Positions 15,770-26,135 of a stretch of 64,000 nucleotides of DNA are shown one piece after another (position 1 is the stretch's first letter; every line of letters begins with the position of its first letter). Both the position numbers and the translations under genes were made by a program. Origin of the DNA: Flavobacteriaceae bacterium (GTDB lineage: Bacteria > Bacteroidota > Bacteroidia > Flavobacteriales > Flavobacteriaceae). Location of the stretch: NCBI GenBank assembly GCA_947453885.1, contig CANGIF010000009.1:1-64000 (forward strand), read 5' to 3'. The notes beneath the pieces are model-generated. The model was not told the DNA's origin. It was given only the letters and a program-made list of their open reading frames with translations, and ran no database searches.

Positions 15770-17698
15770 TTATAATGACGTTTCTATTTGTAAGTTCTTG
15801 TCAAACTCACGTTTCCCAAAAATTGCTTCAAGGTCGTCTTTAAAAATCACTTCTTTTTCAATTAAAATAGTAGCTAGTTGGTTTAACTTGTCTTTATTTT
15901 CAGTTAAAATCTGAATGGCTCTTTGGTATTGACTTTCTATTAAAATAGAAATTTCTTGATCAATTATCATGGCTGTATCTTCAGAATATGGTTTTGAAAA
16001 ACTATATTCGCTTTGACCAGAAGAATCATAATAGGTAATGTTTCCAATTTTATCATTTAAGCCATAAACTGTAACCATGGCTCTAGCTTGTTTGGTTACT
16101 TTTTCTAAATCACTTAATGCTCCAGTAGAGATGGTATCGAAAACAACTTTTTCGGCAGCTCTTCCTCCCATTGTAGCACACATTTCATCTAACATTTGAT
16201 CAGGTCTAACTATCAATCGTTCTTCAGGAAGGTACCAAGCAGCACCCAAGCTTTGACCTCTAGGAACTATGGTTACTTTTACTAGTGGAGCTGCGTGTTC
16301 CAAAATCCAACTTACAGTTGCATGACCGGCTTCATGTATGGCTATTGCTTTCTTTTCATCTGGAGTAACTATTTTATTTTTCTTTTCTAAGCCTCCTACA
16401 ATTCTATCTACTGCATCTAGAAAATCTTGTTTATCTACTGCTTGCTTGTTATTTCTTGCAGCAATTAATGCCGCTTCATTACATACATTTGCTATATCTG
16501 CTCCTGAAAAACCAGGTGTTTGTTTGGCTAAAAAGTCGGTGTCAAGACCTTCTACTTTTTTTAATGGAGCTAAATGGACTTCAAATATTTCTTTTCTTTC
16601 TCGAATATCTGGAAGGTCAACATATATTTGTCTATCAAATCTACCTGCTCTCATAAGTGCTTTGTCTAAAACATCTGCTCTATTTGTAGCTGCTAGTACT
16701 ATGACATTTGAGTTGGTTCCAAAACCATCCATTTCAGTTAATAGTTGGTTTAAAGTGTTTTCTCTTTCGTCATTACCACCTGACATATTGCTTTTTCCTC
16801 TTGCTCTACCTACAGCATCTATTTCATCAATGAAAATTATAGCAGGTGCTTTATCTTTTGCTTGTTTGAATAAATCTCTTACTCGTGAAGCTCCAACACC
16901 TACAAACATTTCAACAAAATCAGAACCAGAAAGAGAGAAAAATGGAACTTGTGCTTCGCCCGCAACTGCTTTTGCTAATAAGGTTTTTCCTGTTCCTGGT
17001 GGTCCTACTAATAAAGCTCCTTTTGGGATTTTACCACCTAAATTTGTATATTTTTCGGGATGTTTTAAAAACTCTACAATTTCTTGTACTTCTTCTTTAG
17101 CACCTTCTAATCCAGCAACATCTTTAAACGTAACTTTTATATCGGTTTTTTCATCAAATAATTTAGCTTTTGATTTACCAATATTAAATATTTGTCCTCC
17201 AGCTCCACCACCACCACTAGACATTCTTCTCATTACGTATATCCAGACACCAATTAAAACTATAAAAGGTAACGCGCTTAAAATGTATTCCAGAATATCG
17301 TTTTTTGGAGCAAAACTATAATCCTTTAAACGACCTTCTGTTTGAGCTTTTTCTATTTTTGTTTGGAACACTTGATCATTTCCAATTTCTACAATGTAAT
17401 GTGGTCCTTTGTTAGGTCTGTCAAATACGTCTTTTTCAACTTTTTTATTCGTTGCATCTTTTAAAGCTTCGCTAGTTAAGTAAACTTCAGCTTGAGTTTT
17501 GTCGAAAACTATTACTTTTTGAACTTCACCTTTATCTAAAAGTGTATTGAATTTAGCAGAAGATATTTTTATAGGCTCGCTATAATTAACACCTTTTGAG
17601 AAAATATTCCAAAGTATAATCAAAGCGAGAACACCTCCGTAAATCCAAAAAGGATTGAATTTTATTTTATTTTGATTGGGTTTATTATCTTTTGCCAT
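15770..17698 (-). CDS. ftsH: ATP-dependent zinc metalloprotease FtsH
   Basis: GPPGTGKTLLAKAVAGEA; HEAGHATVSW; FVEMFVGVGASRVRDLF. Confidence 0.98.
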   Translation of the reverse strand: MAKDNKPNQNKIKFNPFWIYGGVLALIILWNIFSKGVNYSEPIKISSAKFNTLLDKGEVQKVIVFDKTQAEVYLTSEALKDATNKKVEKDVFDRPNKGPHYIVEIGNDQVFQTKIEKAQTEGRLKDYSFAPKNDILEYILSALPFIVLIGVWIYVMRRMSSGGGGAGGQIFNIGKSKAKLFDEKTDIKVTFKDVAGLEGAKEEVQEIVEFLKHPEKYTNLGGKIPKGALLVGPPGTGKTLLAKAVAGEAQVPFFSLSGSDFVEMFVGVGASRVRDLFKQAKDKAPAIIFIDEIDAVGRARGKSNMSGGNDERENTLNQLLTEMDGFGTNSNVIVLAATNRADVLDKALMRAGRFDRQIYVDLPDIRERKEIFEVHLAPLKKVEGLDTDFLAKQTPGFSGADIANVCNEAALIAARNNKQAVDKQDFLDAVDRIVGGLEKKNKIVTPDEKKAIAIHEAGHATVSWILEHAAPLVKVTIVPRGQSLGAAWYLPEERLIVRPDQMLDEMCATMGGRAAEKVVFDTISTGALSDLEKVTKQARAMVTVYGLNDKIGNITYYDSSGQSEYSFSKPYSEDTAMIIDQEISILIESQYQRAIQILTENKDKLNQLATILIEKEVIFKDDLEAIFGKREFDKNLQIETSL

Positions 17699-17712
17699 TC
17701 TTGTTTTTTAAA

Positions 17713-18084
17713 TTAATATTTGTTAGCAATTGTAGTAATTTTTGCATCACCCCAAAGGCTTTCTATGTTGTAATATTCTCGAATGTGTTTTTGGAAAACA
17801 TGAACAACAATATGAACATAATCCATTAAAACCCATTCTGCATTATCAGCACCTTCAATGTGCCATGGTTTGTCTTTTATAGCTTTTGAAGCTGTTTTTT
17901 GGATAGAATTTACTATGGCATTAACTTGTGTGTTTGAATTACCATTACAAATTACAAAATAGTCGCATGCAGCATTATCAATTGCTCTTAAATCTAGGAT
18001 GTCAATATCGTTTCCTTTAACTTCTTCTATACCTTTTATGATGTTAGCTAACAAAACATCATTATTCGTTTCTTTTTTAGTCAT
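17713..18084 (-). CDS. rsfS: Ribosome silencing factor
   Basis: DLRAIDNAACDYFVICNGNSNTQVNAI; GADNAEWVLMDYVHIVVHVF. Confidence 0.93.
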   Translation of the reverse strand: MTKKETNNDVLLANIIKGIEEVKGNDIDILDLRAIDNAACDYFVICNGNSNTQVNAIVNSIQKTASKAIKDKPWHIEGADNAEWVLMDYVHIVVHVFQKHIREYYNIESLWGDAKITTIANKY

Positions 18085-18221
18085 TTATTTTTTTATATAA
18101 TTTGCAAAGTTACCATTTTTTGTGCTTATTTTTGATGCAAATAGCAATATAAAATTCAGTAATTTTTTAATTCAACTAATTTAGTTATTTAACTTTATTT
18201 TCAAACTATAAAATACCTTCC

Positions 18222-18953
18222 GTGACTGTAATCAAACTCGATGCCATAGATTCAACTAATGATTATTTAAAACAATTAGCAACTTTTCAAGATTTAAAAA
18301 GTTTTACAGTTGTAGCTACAGAAATGCAAACAGCTGGTAAAGGGCAAATGGGGGCTAAATGGTTTTCTGAAGCTGGTAAAAATTTGATGGTTAGTATATT
18401 GATAAATGAAAATAATTTAAAAAGCACAGAATTATTTTTATTAAATAGTGCTGTGGCATTATCAATTGTAAATGTATTAAATGCAAATTCAATACCTAAA
18501 GTTAGTATAAAATGGCCAAACGACATTATGGCAGATTCTAAAAAAGTAGCTGGAATACTTATTGAGAATAGTCTAAAAAGTAGTGGTACATTTGTTTCGA
18601 TTATTGGAATAGGATTGAATGTTAATCAAACCAATTTTGAAAATTTACCTCAAGCCAGTTCTTTAAAAAAGGTAACAGCAAAAGAATTTGATAGGGATTT
18701 GATTTTGGAACAGATTTTATTTGTTTTAAAGTCTTACGTTAAAGCGATTCAAAATGGCAATTATTTTGAAATTTGGAATGACTATCAAAACAATTTATTT
18801 AAAAAAGGAGTGCCTATGGTTTTTGAAGAAATTGAAGGAAATAAATTTATGGGTATTATAAAAGGTGTTACAAATGAAGGAAAACTAGAACTTCAACTTG
18901 AAAATGATTCTCTTAAAACGTATAGTATTAAAGAAATAAGAATGTTTTACTAA
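18222..18953 (+). CDS. birA: Biotin--[acetyl-CoA-carboxylase] ligase
   Basis: DSTNDYLKQL; TAGKGQMGAKWFSEAGKNLMVSIL; SIKWPNDIMADSKKVAGILIE. Confidence 0.93.
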   Translation: MTVIKLDAIDSTNDYLKQLATFQDLKSFTVVATEMQTAGKGQMGAKWFSEAGKNLMVSILINENNLKSTELFLLNSAVALSIVNVLNANSIPKVSIKWPNDIMADSKKVAGILIENSLKSSGTFVSIIGIGLNVNQTNFENLPQASSLKKVTAKEFDRDLILEQILFVLKSYVKAIQNGNYFEIWNDYQNNLFKKGVPMVFEEIEGNKFMGIIKGVTNEGKLELQLENDSLKTYSIKEIRMFY

Positions 18954-18956
18954 TTT

Positions 18957-20321
18957 TTAAATTGTCATTGAAAATAATTGTGTATTTGGAATTTTTCGTT
19001 TTAAGCGTAAATCAAAAGCCATACAAATATTACGTATAAAAGGTTTTCCATTTTCGGTTATAACAATATTATCGGAATAGATTTTGATAAATCCGTCAGT
19101 TTCCATTTCTTTTAATTGTGAAATAATTGTTGGTATTTCATTCAAATACATTGATGAATCACTCCATGAGGTTTCAAAAGTACACATTAAGTTTAAAATA
19201 TGTTTGCGAATTATCAAATCTTCGGAATTCAATAGATGGCCTCTTGTAATTGGCAGTTTTCTTTGAGCAAGTAGATCATAATATTCTTCGATACTTTTAA
19301 CATTTTGTGCAAAACTATACCAACTATCGCTAATTGAGGAAACTCCAAGACCAATCATTACCTGGGTTTTACTTGAGCTATATCCCATAAAATTACGATG
19401 TAACTTTCCATTTACAAAAGATTGAAATAAACTATCACTTTTTAAAGCAAAATGATCCATTCCAATTTCATAATAATTATTTTTAGCTAATAAATTTTTT
19501 CCGATTTCATATAGCAATCGTTTCTCGTCGTCTTTAGGGATGTCTTCGTCATTAAATCCACGCTGTCCATTTCCTTTAATCCATGGAACATGTGCATAAC
19601 TGTAAAAAGCTAACCTGTCTGGATTTAAAGATTTTGTTTTGTCTATAGTATCAATAACGTCATTAATTTTTTGAAATGGCAGTCCAAAAATTAAATCATG
19701 TCCAATTGAAGTATAACCAATTTCTTTAGCCCAAAAAGTCACTTTTGCTACATTGTGAAAGGATTGTTCTCTGTGAATTGCTTTTTGAACAGTAGGTGAA
19801 TAATCTTGTACACCAAAACTGACCCTTCTAAAGCCTAAATCATATAATCTTAGTAAATGGTTTCTTGTTGTATTGTTTGGATGTCCTTCAAAACTAAATT
19901 CATGATTTTCTGCAATTTTAGATTTAGCAAGTAAACCATGGATTAATTTTTCTAAATTGTTAGTTGAAAAGAAAGTTGGGGTTCCACCTCCTAAATGAAT
20001 TTCTTTAATTATAGGTTGAACTTCTAAAATTTCGCAATACAATTCCCATTCTTTTAAAAGTGCATCAATATAGGGGTTTTCTACTTCGTGATTTTTTGTA
20101 ATTCGTTTATTGCAACCACAAAATGTACAAATACTTTCACAAAAGGGGAGGTGTATGTAAAGACTAATTCCCTCATTATCGTTACTTTGAATAAAAGAAG
20201 TTTTCAATGAAGCAATCCAATCATTGTAACTAAACTGATCCTCTTCCCAATATGGAACCGTTGGATAGCTGGTATATCTTGGTCCTGGAACATTGTATTT
20301 TTGAATGAGTGAAGTCATCAT
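18957..20321 (-). CDS. hemN: Oxygen-independent coproporphyrinogen III oxidase
   Basis: PRYTSYPTVPYW; LPFCESICTFCGCNKRI radical SAM CX3CX2C; EIHLGGGTPTFF. Confidence 0.95.
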   Translation of the reverse strand: MMTSLIQKYNVPGPRYTSYPTVPYWEEDQFSYNDWIASLKTSFIQSNDNEGISLYIHLPFCESICTFCGCNKRITKNHEVENPYIDALLKEWELYCEILEVQPIIKEIHLGGGTPTFFSTNNLEKLIHGLLAKSKIAENHEFSFEGHPNNTTRNHLLRLYDLGFRRVSFGVQDYSPTVQKAIHREQSFHNVAKVTFWAKEIGYTSIGHDLIFGLPFQKINDVIDTIDKTKSLNPDRLAFYSYAHVPWIKGNGQRGFNDEDIPKDDEKRLLYEIGKNLLAKNNYYEIGMDHFALKSDSLFQSFVNGKLHRNFMGYSSSKTQVMIGLGVSSISDSWYSFAQNVKSIEEYYDLLAQRKLPITRGHLLNSEDLIIRKHILNLMCTFETSWSDSSMYLNEIPTIISQLKEMETDGFIKIYSDNIVITENGKPFIRNICMAFDLRLKRKIPNTQLFSMTI

Positions 20322-20409
20322 AATCTTTATTATTCATTTAATTTTCAAAGTTATTGTGTCCCCCTTTTTTTTTACATGATAATTGTCAGTTTTTTGTTGT
20401 TTAATAAAA

Positions 20410-20440
20410 AAAACCTCGAAAAATATTTTTTCGAGGTTTT
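20410..20440 (-). terminator. Terminator downstream of the DUF349 gene
   Basis: AAAACCTCGAAAAA-tat-TTTTTCGAGGTTTT perfect stem. Confidence 0.85.
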
Positions 20441-20465
20441 AAATAACTGTAAAATAATGGTATAT

Positions 20466-22463
20466 TTATTGAATACTTTTGACTTGTTTAAGTTTTTGTT
20501 TCAATATATTTAATTCTTCTTTGTGTTTTTCAATGTTTTTACGCACTTCTATTACAATTGAATTTTCTTTTTTAGCATTTCTAGTATTAGTAAAAAACTG
20601 AATGTTATTTTCTAATTGAAATATTTCACTTTGAACTTCTTCTATTTTTCTTTGTAAAAATATTTTCTCGTTGTCTATTTTACGGGTATCATTATTGTCT
20701 GAAAGTTGTTCAATTCTGTTTGAGAAACGCATCATATCGGTTTCTTTTTTACTCAAACTTAATTTTTCAAACAATGCATCTAAAATTTTATTGAATTTAC
20801 CTTCAATATGTCTTCTTGAAAAAGGCACTTTTCCAAAAGCTTTCCAATTTTCAATATGTAATTTAATAGCATCTAAATCCGTTTTATGATCACCAGACAT
20901 TTCAAAAAGTCTTAGGCTTTCTAAATATTCTTTTTTACTTTCAAATGATGCAATTTCTTCCGCGTTTTCCTCAGATTTTTGTTCCTTTAATTTTTCAAAA
21001 TAATGATTACAAGACTCTCTAAATTCTTTCCAAATTTTGTCAGAATATTTTCTTGGAACATGTCCAATAGTTTTCCATTCTTCTTGAATTTGTTTCATTA
21101 TTGGAGTAGTACTAGAAAAATCAGTACTTTCCTGCAATTCTTTTGCTTTTGCTACTAGGGCTTGTTTTTTTACAAGGTTGTCGTTTTGATCTTTTTTAAT
21201 ATCTTTATAAAAAGAATTTTTTAAAGAATTGAAATTTTTAACTGCAATTTTAAATGCCTTCCAAGTATCTTCGTTAACTTCTGATGGAACTTTTCCAGTT
21301 GCAAAAAACTCATTTCGAAGTGCTTCAATTTTTTCAATTTGCCCTAACCACAAATTGTGTGAATCCACTTTTATTGTAGCCAACTCTTCTATTTTGCTAA
21401 TTATTTCTTTTTTAGCATTTAGATTTTCTAACTCAGTGCCTCTTATTTTTTCAAAAAGGGATTCTCTTTTGTCATGAATTTGTTTTGTTAAATCACTAAA
21501 TTTAGTCCAAATTGCTTCTCGTTGTTCTCTTGAAACAGGACCTATATCCTCTTTCCAAATTTTGTGTAAGTCTTGTAATTCTCTAAAAGCTTTATTAATA
21601 TCAGTTTCATTTACTAACTCTTCACAGCGATTAATAATTTTTAACTTAAGGTCTAAATTGTGTTTAAAATCGATGTCTCTAGCTTCTCTATCTAAATGTA
21701 AAAAATCGTAAAAATTTTCAATGTGAAAATGATAGTTGTTCCAAACATGGTTGTATTTGTCTTTAGGAATTGGTCCCGCATTTTTCCATCGCTCTCTTAA
21801 TTCATTGAGTTGCTTTAATGAATTTGAAATGTTTTCTGGAGAATTTAAAAGATTTTTTAATTCTTCAACTATTGCTAACCGATTTTCTAAATTTGTTTTT
21901 AGATTATTTTGTAAGCTTTTGAAATGAATATTTTTTTTATCCCTGTAATTGGAGTACAGTTGATCAAATTTATTTTTTAAAGGAAAATGATAGTGAAATT
22001 CTTCATTAATGTCAATTCTGTCGGCTTCAAATTCATCTTTTTTCTCATCTATAAAATGATTGTATTTTGATAAAAATGCAGTTTTGATTTCTTCAACATG
22101 GTCTTTTACTGACATTATTTTTTCAAAAACAACTAATTTTTCTAATTCTGTAACTAAATCCTCCATCGACATCGCTTCGTAATCAAGCATTGGAATTTCA
22201 TATCGGTCCTTTAAGGATTCATCTTCACTCTCTTCAGCATTTACCTCAGCAATTGCTTGTATAGCGATGTTGTTTTGAGTTTCATTAGAATCTAATAGTT
22301 GTTTTGTATCGGGTTGTTCGTCAGTTGTTTGGGTTACTTCTAATATGATTTTTTCTTCTTCATTTACAACTTTAGAAGAGTCATTTGTAGTAATTTCATT
22401 TGTAGAAATTGATTCTAAATTTCCATCTGCGTTTTGCAGGTTATCATTCTGTTCTTCTAACAT
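20466..22463 (-). CDS. DUF349 domain-containing protein
   Basis: Repeated W-x-x-x-G-x-(I/V)-P-(R/K/S) segments: RWKNAGPIPKDKYNHVWNNY, IWKEDIGPVSREQREAIWTKF, EWKTIGHVPRKYSDKIWKEF. Confidence 0.9.
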   Translation of the reverse strand: MLEEQNDNLQNADGNLESISTNEITTNDSSKVVNEEEKIILEVTQTTDEQPDTKQLLDSNETQNNIAIQAIAEVNAEESEDESLKDRYEIPMLDYEAMSMEDLVTELEKLVVFEKIMSVKDHVEEIKTAFLSKYNHFIDEKKDEFEADRIDINEEFHYHFPLKNKFDQLYSNYRDKKNIHFKSLQNNLKTNLENRLAIVEELKNLLNSPENISNSLKQLNELRERWKNAGPIPKDKYNHVWNNYHFHIENFYDFLHLDREARDIDFKHNLDLKLKIINRCEELVNETDINKAFRELQDLHKIWKEDIGPVSREQREAIWTKFSDLTKQIHDKRESLFEKIRGTELENLNAKKEIISKIEELATIKVDSHNLWLGQIEKIEALRNEFFATGKVPSEVNEDTWKAFKIAVKNFNSLKNSFYKDIKKDQNDNLVKKQALVAKAKELQESTDFSSTTPIMKQIQEEWKTIGHVPRKYSDKIWKEFRESCNHYFEKLKEQKSEENAEEIASFESKKEYLESLRLFEMSGDHKTDLDAIKLHIENWKAFGKVPFSRRHIEGKFNKILDALFEKLSLSKKETDMMRFSNRIEQLSDNNDTRKIDNEKIFLQRKIEEVQSEIFQLENNIQFFTNTRNAKKENSIVIEVRKNIEKHKEELNILKQKLKQVKSIQ

Positions 22464-22754
22464 TTTATTAAATGTTTAAGGTTTATATTATTTTGGGCTA
22501 AAGATACTAAAGCCATGTTAAAATTCAAAGTTTTATTTACAAAACAAAAAACAATTGTAAAATTCAATTTTAGTAAATTATTAGTACGTTATTTTTCATT
22601 TACCTTTTTTATTTTTCATTTATTTTTTCAAAATATAAACTTATTCCAATATTTAAACTTTTAGACAGTTAGCATTCGACTGAAAATTAAGTTGAAAGTA
22701 CTTGCTTAAAAACACCTTTTTTTTATGCAACAATTCGATTTTTTAAATAAAAAA

Positions 22755-22783
22755 AAACCGCTTCAAAAAATTGAAACGGTTTG
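22755..22783 (-). terminator. Terminator downstream of icd
   Basis: AAACCGcTTCAA-aaaa-TTGAAACGGTTT stem with one mismatch. Confidence 0.7.
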
Positions 22784-22801
22784 TAATATATTTTTTAAAA
22801 T

Positions 22802-24025
22802 TTAAGCTAGTGCAATGTCCAAATTTTCTTTAATTGCAGCTAAAAATCCTTCAGTTGTTAAATAGTCAGCAGCGGTTAGTCCATCTGGTTTAACAAGCAT
22901 TGCTAAATCTTTAGTCATTTTTCCACTTTCAACTGTATCAATACATACTTGCTCAAGTTTGTGACAAAAAGCAACTAATTCTTCGTTTTCATCAAGTTTA
23001 CCTCTGTGTTCTAATCCTCTTGTCCAAGCAAAAATGGATGCAATTGGATTTGTTGAAGTAGCTTTTCCTTTTTGATGTTCTCTATAATGTCTAGTAACTG
23101 TTCCATGAGCAGCTTCTGCTTCAACTGTTTTTCCATCAGGCGTTACAAGTACAGATGTCATTAATCCTAAAGAACCAAATCCTTGAGCTACTGTATCAGA
23201 TTGAACATCACCATCATAGTTTTTACATGCCCAAACAAATCCACCATTCCATTTCATACACGAAGCTACCATGTCATCAATTAAGCGATGTTCATAAACA
23301 ATGCCATTTTTGTCGAATTCAGCTTTATAATGTTTTTGATATACTTCTTCAAAAATATCTTTAAATCTTCCGTCGTACGCTTTTAAAATTGTGTTTTTTG
23401 TTGACAAATAAAGTGGCCATTTTTTAGTTAATGCCATTTGAAAAGAAGAATGCGCAAATCCATAGATACTTTCATCTGTGTTGTACATAGAAAGTGCAAC
23501 ACCATCACCTTTGAAATCATAAACTTCCCATGTTTGTGTCTCGCCAGCTTCATTTGTAAAACTCATTGTCAAAGTTCCTTTTCCTTTAATAACAGTATCT
23601 GTAGCTTTGTATTGATCGCCAAATGCATGACGGCCAATTACGATTGGTTTGGTCCAACCTTGCACATAACGAGGTACATTTTTCATAATTATTGGCTCAC
23701 GAAAAACAGTTCCACCAACTATGTTTCTTATTGTTCCGTTTGGTGATTTCCACATTTTAGAAAGATTAAATTCTTTAACTCTTTCTTCATCAGGGGTTAT
23801 AGTAGCACATTTTATGCCTACATTGTATTTGTTTATTGCCTCAGCTGAATCAATTGTAATTTGATCTTTTGTTGCCTCACGACTTTCAATTCCTAAATCG
23901 AAATATTTAATGTCTAATTCAAGATAAGGCAGAATTAATTGCTCTTTAATAAATGACCAAATGATTCGAGTCATTTCATCACCATCCAATTCTACAACTG
24001 GATTTACTACTTTAATTTTTGTCAT
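22802..24025 (-). CDS. icd: Isocitrate dehydrogenase (NADP-dependent)
   Basis: [61 protein letters not shown]. Confidence 0.95.
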   Translation of the reverse strand: MTKIKVVNPVVELDGDEMTRIIWSFIKEQLILPYLELDIKYFDLGIESREATKDQITIDSAEAINKYNVGIKCATITPDEERVKEFNLSKMWKSPNGTIRNIVGGTVFREPIIMKNVPRYVQGWTKPIVIGRHAFGDQYKATDTVIKGKGTLTMSFTNEAGETQTWEVYDFKGDGVALSMYNTDESIYGFAHSSFQMALTKKWPLYLSTKNTILKAYDGRFKDIFEEVYQKHYKAEFDKNGIVYEHRLIDDMVASCMKWNGGFVWACKNYDGDVQSDTVAQGFGSLGLMTSVLVTPDGKTVEAEAAHGTVTRHYREHQKGKATSTNPIASIFAWTRGLEHRGKLDENEELVAFCHKLEQVCIDTVESGKMTKDLAMLVKPDGLTAADYLTTEGFLAAIKENLDIALA

Positions 24026-24219
24026 GAACTGTATTTTTTATTTTATTTTTTATACTATTTGTAAGCAAATGTACTAAATTCAAAATGAATTTAATTTGAC
24101 TTTAAGTACTATAACGATTGAATTATTAATTTCTTAAAAAACAAACCATAAATTATAGTATTCGCAATTTTAGTGTTGTATTTTTTTTGTTTTAAAAAAA
24201 ACAACTGTTTCAATTTTAA

Positions 24220-24627
24220 CTAAAAACTAAAAAAGAAAAATGTTACTGCTACCCATTCTTTTTTAATGCCTTTAGCATATCCTAAAGTGCTATAGCTACT
24301 GTTTTGAACTGTACCATCATCTTTAATATAACCTAAAGTACTGTAATTACTGCTTTGAACAGTACCGTCTTTTTTTAAAAAACCAACTGTAGAATAATTA
24401 CTGTTTTGAATTGTGCCATCACTTTTAATGTAGCCAATTGTAGAATAATGACTATTTTGAATAGTTCCATCGTTTTTAATATAACCTAATGTAGAATAAT
24501 TAGCACTTTGAATTGTACCGTCGGGTTTAATGGTACATTTTGTGCTAAAATTACTATTTTGAATTGTTTGGGCTTGTCCGCAAATTGATAAAATTACAAG
24601 AATTAAAATGTACGCTATTGTTCTCAT
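24220..24627 (-). CDS. Secreted short-repeat protein (six ~17-aa repeats), function unknown
   Basis: Signal peptide MRTIAYILILVILSICGQAQ then TIQSANYSTLGYIKNDG-TIQNSHYSTIGYIKSDG-TIQNSNYSTVGFLKKDG-TVQSSNYSTLGYIKDDG... Confidence 0.8.
   Translation of the reverse strand: MRTIAYILILVILSICGQAQTIQNSNFSTKCTIKPDGTIQSANYSTLGYIKNDGTIQNSHYSTIGYIKSDGTIQNSNYSTVGFLKKDGTVQSSNYSTLGYIKDDGTVQNSSYSTLGYAKGIKKEWVAVTFFFFSF
24262..24567 (-). repeat. Six tandem 51-bp coding repeats (T-[IV]-Q-x-x-x-[YF]-S-T-x-x-x-x-K-x-D-G)
   Basis: Direct reading of the ORF translation. Confidence 0.85.
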
Positions 24628-24632
24628 GTCTA

Positions 24633-25712
24633 TTATATTTTGATTGCTATTGAAGAGGTAATTATGTTTAAAGTGTTTGAATTGTTAAAAATAGTATCTC
24701 TTGCAAGATACGATTTTCCTTCAATTCGCCACAAAAAGTTGTTTGCTATTTGAAAGTCAAAATTTATAGATGTTCCAAAAGTTTGAAAGCCATTTTTTGT
24801 ATTTGTAATAATCATTAATTGATTTGGGTCACTATAATATTCTTCTCTTAAAGCGACACTTATTTTATCTTTTGGTTTGTATCTTAGAATTATTACTGGA
24901 GAAAACCACACTCCGTACTTTGATTTGTTGTACTTGTCAGTTCCAATGTCTAAACCTGAAATGCAACTAATTTTTTTGTTAGGTTCGTAAATTGCATATA
25001 AATTATGAAACAATCGGAAGGAGTGTAGGCTATCTGCTTTTTCAGTTCCAAAAAAATTACTATAATTTAAAGTTAAAAAAGTAGATGGTTTAAAGTTCAA
25101 TTGAAAGCCTAAAGCAGGATGTTTTGTAAATTTAGACGTTTCTATTTTTTGCCATCCGTTTACTATTAAAACGGAACCGTAAAAAGTTTCCGACTTTGAA
25201 GTGTATGTAATTTTTAGACCTGTTTCAAAATAGGGTGAGTTTTCGGCCAAAATACTTCTTGTTAAAGTATGACAATCAGTACTTATAGCACTTTCAAAAC
25301 CAATGTGAGAAGGGAGAACGCCGGCATCTATCCAAATATTTTTTGTTTTTGAAATTTTAAAACCGGCATTAGCTTCTAAAATTGGTTTTGCCCAATTTGG
25401 TTCGTTTTGCAAATTGTATCTACTATAATCTCCAAACATCATCGAAATTGTAGATCTAAAATTTTGTTTTGTATAACTTGCTTTAATAAAAGCAAGATTA
25501 ACTGAAAGTGAATTGTTTTTTTTATGATTGAAAATAAAGTCTGGTTTTTCGGAAGTTTCAAAATTTGGAAAAGATTCACTATAATACATTTCTCCATAAC
25601 CTTGAATTTTAAACTTGTTTTTTTGTTCTATTTGTGCACAAACAATAGAATAGTAAAACATGCTTATAAAGGTAAAAATTAGACTGTAAATAGAATGTTG
25701 TTTTTGCATCAC
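24633..25712 (-). CDS. Outer-membrane beta-barrel porin-like protein
   Basis: Signal peptide; alternating beta-strand pattern; AKPILEANAGFKISKTKNIWIDAGVLPSHIGFESAIS...TRSILAENSPYFETGLKITYTS. Confidence 0.75.
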   Translation of the reverse strand: MMQKQHSIYSLIFTFISMFYYSIVCAQIEQKNKFKIQGYGEMYYSESFPNFETSEKPDFIFNHKKNNSLSVNLAFIKASYTKQNFRSTISMMFGDYSRYNLQNEPNWAKPILEANAGFKISKTKNIWIDAGVLPSHIGFESAISTDCHTLTRSILAENSPYFETGLKITYTSKSETFYGSVLIVNGWQKIETSKFTKHPALGFQLNFKPSTFLTLNYSNFFGTEKADSLHSFRLFHNLYAIYEPNKKISCISGLDIGTDKYNKSKYGVWFSPVIILRYKPKDKISVALREEYYSDPNQLMIITNTKNGFQTFGTSINFDFQIANNFLWRIEGKSYLARDTIFNNSNTLNIITSSIAIKI

Positions 25713-26135
25713 ATTTTTTTATTGCTACAGATGCAAAACAAATCATTTTTTTATTACAACAATTTAATTATTGAAATTTATTTCAAAATAAATAAAGTTA
25801 TAAAATTAAAAGTAATATAAACTAAGCAAATCAGGCATTTACTGTTTTATTATTGAATTAGTAAATCTATTTTGGAATAACTGATTTTACAAACATTTGT
25901 ATGTTAAAAAACCAGTTATGCTATTTAATTTCCCATTTGTTAATTTATTCGTAATAAAATAATTAATTATTTAAATTTTAAAAAAAGTTACAATTACATT
26001 TGAATTGTTTTAAAAATACACCCCCAATAAAAATAAATTTTCCAAATTGAATTTTTATTTATTTAAAAACAATTTAACCCCCTAATTAAAATATGTAAAC
26101 AATTAATAAAATTAATAACCTTAAATTTCTGTGCT

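Noticed and set aside
16338-17321. 327-aa ORF on the plus strand
   Set aside because: Lies entirely antisense to ftsH, whose translation is unambiguous; Ser/Pro/Phe-rich composition is typical of a shadow frame.
23438-23746. 102-aa plus-strand ORF
   Set aside because: Antisense to icd; no family resemblance.
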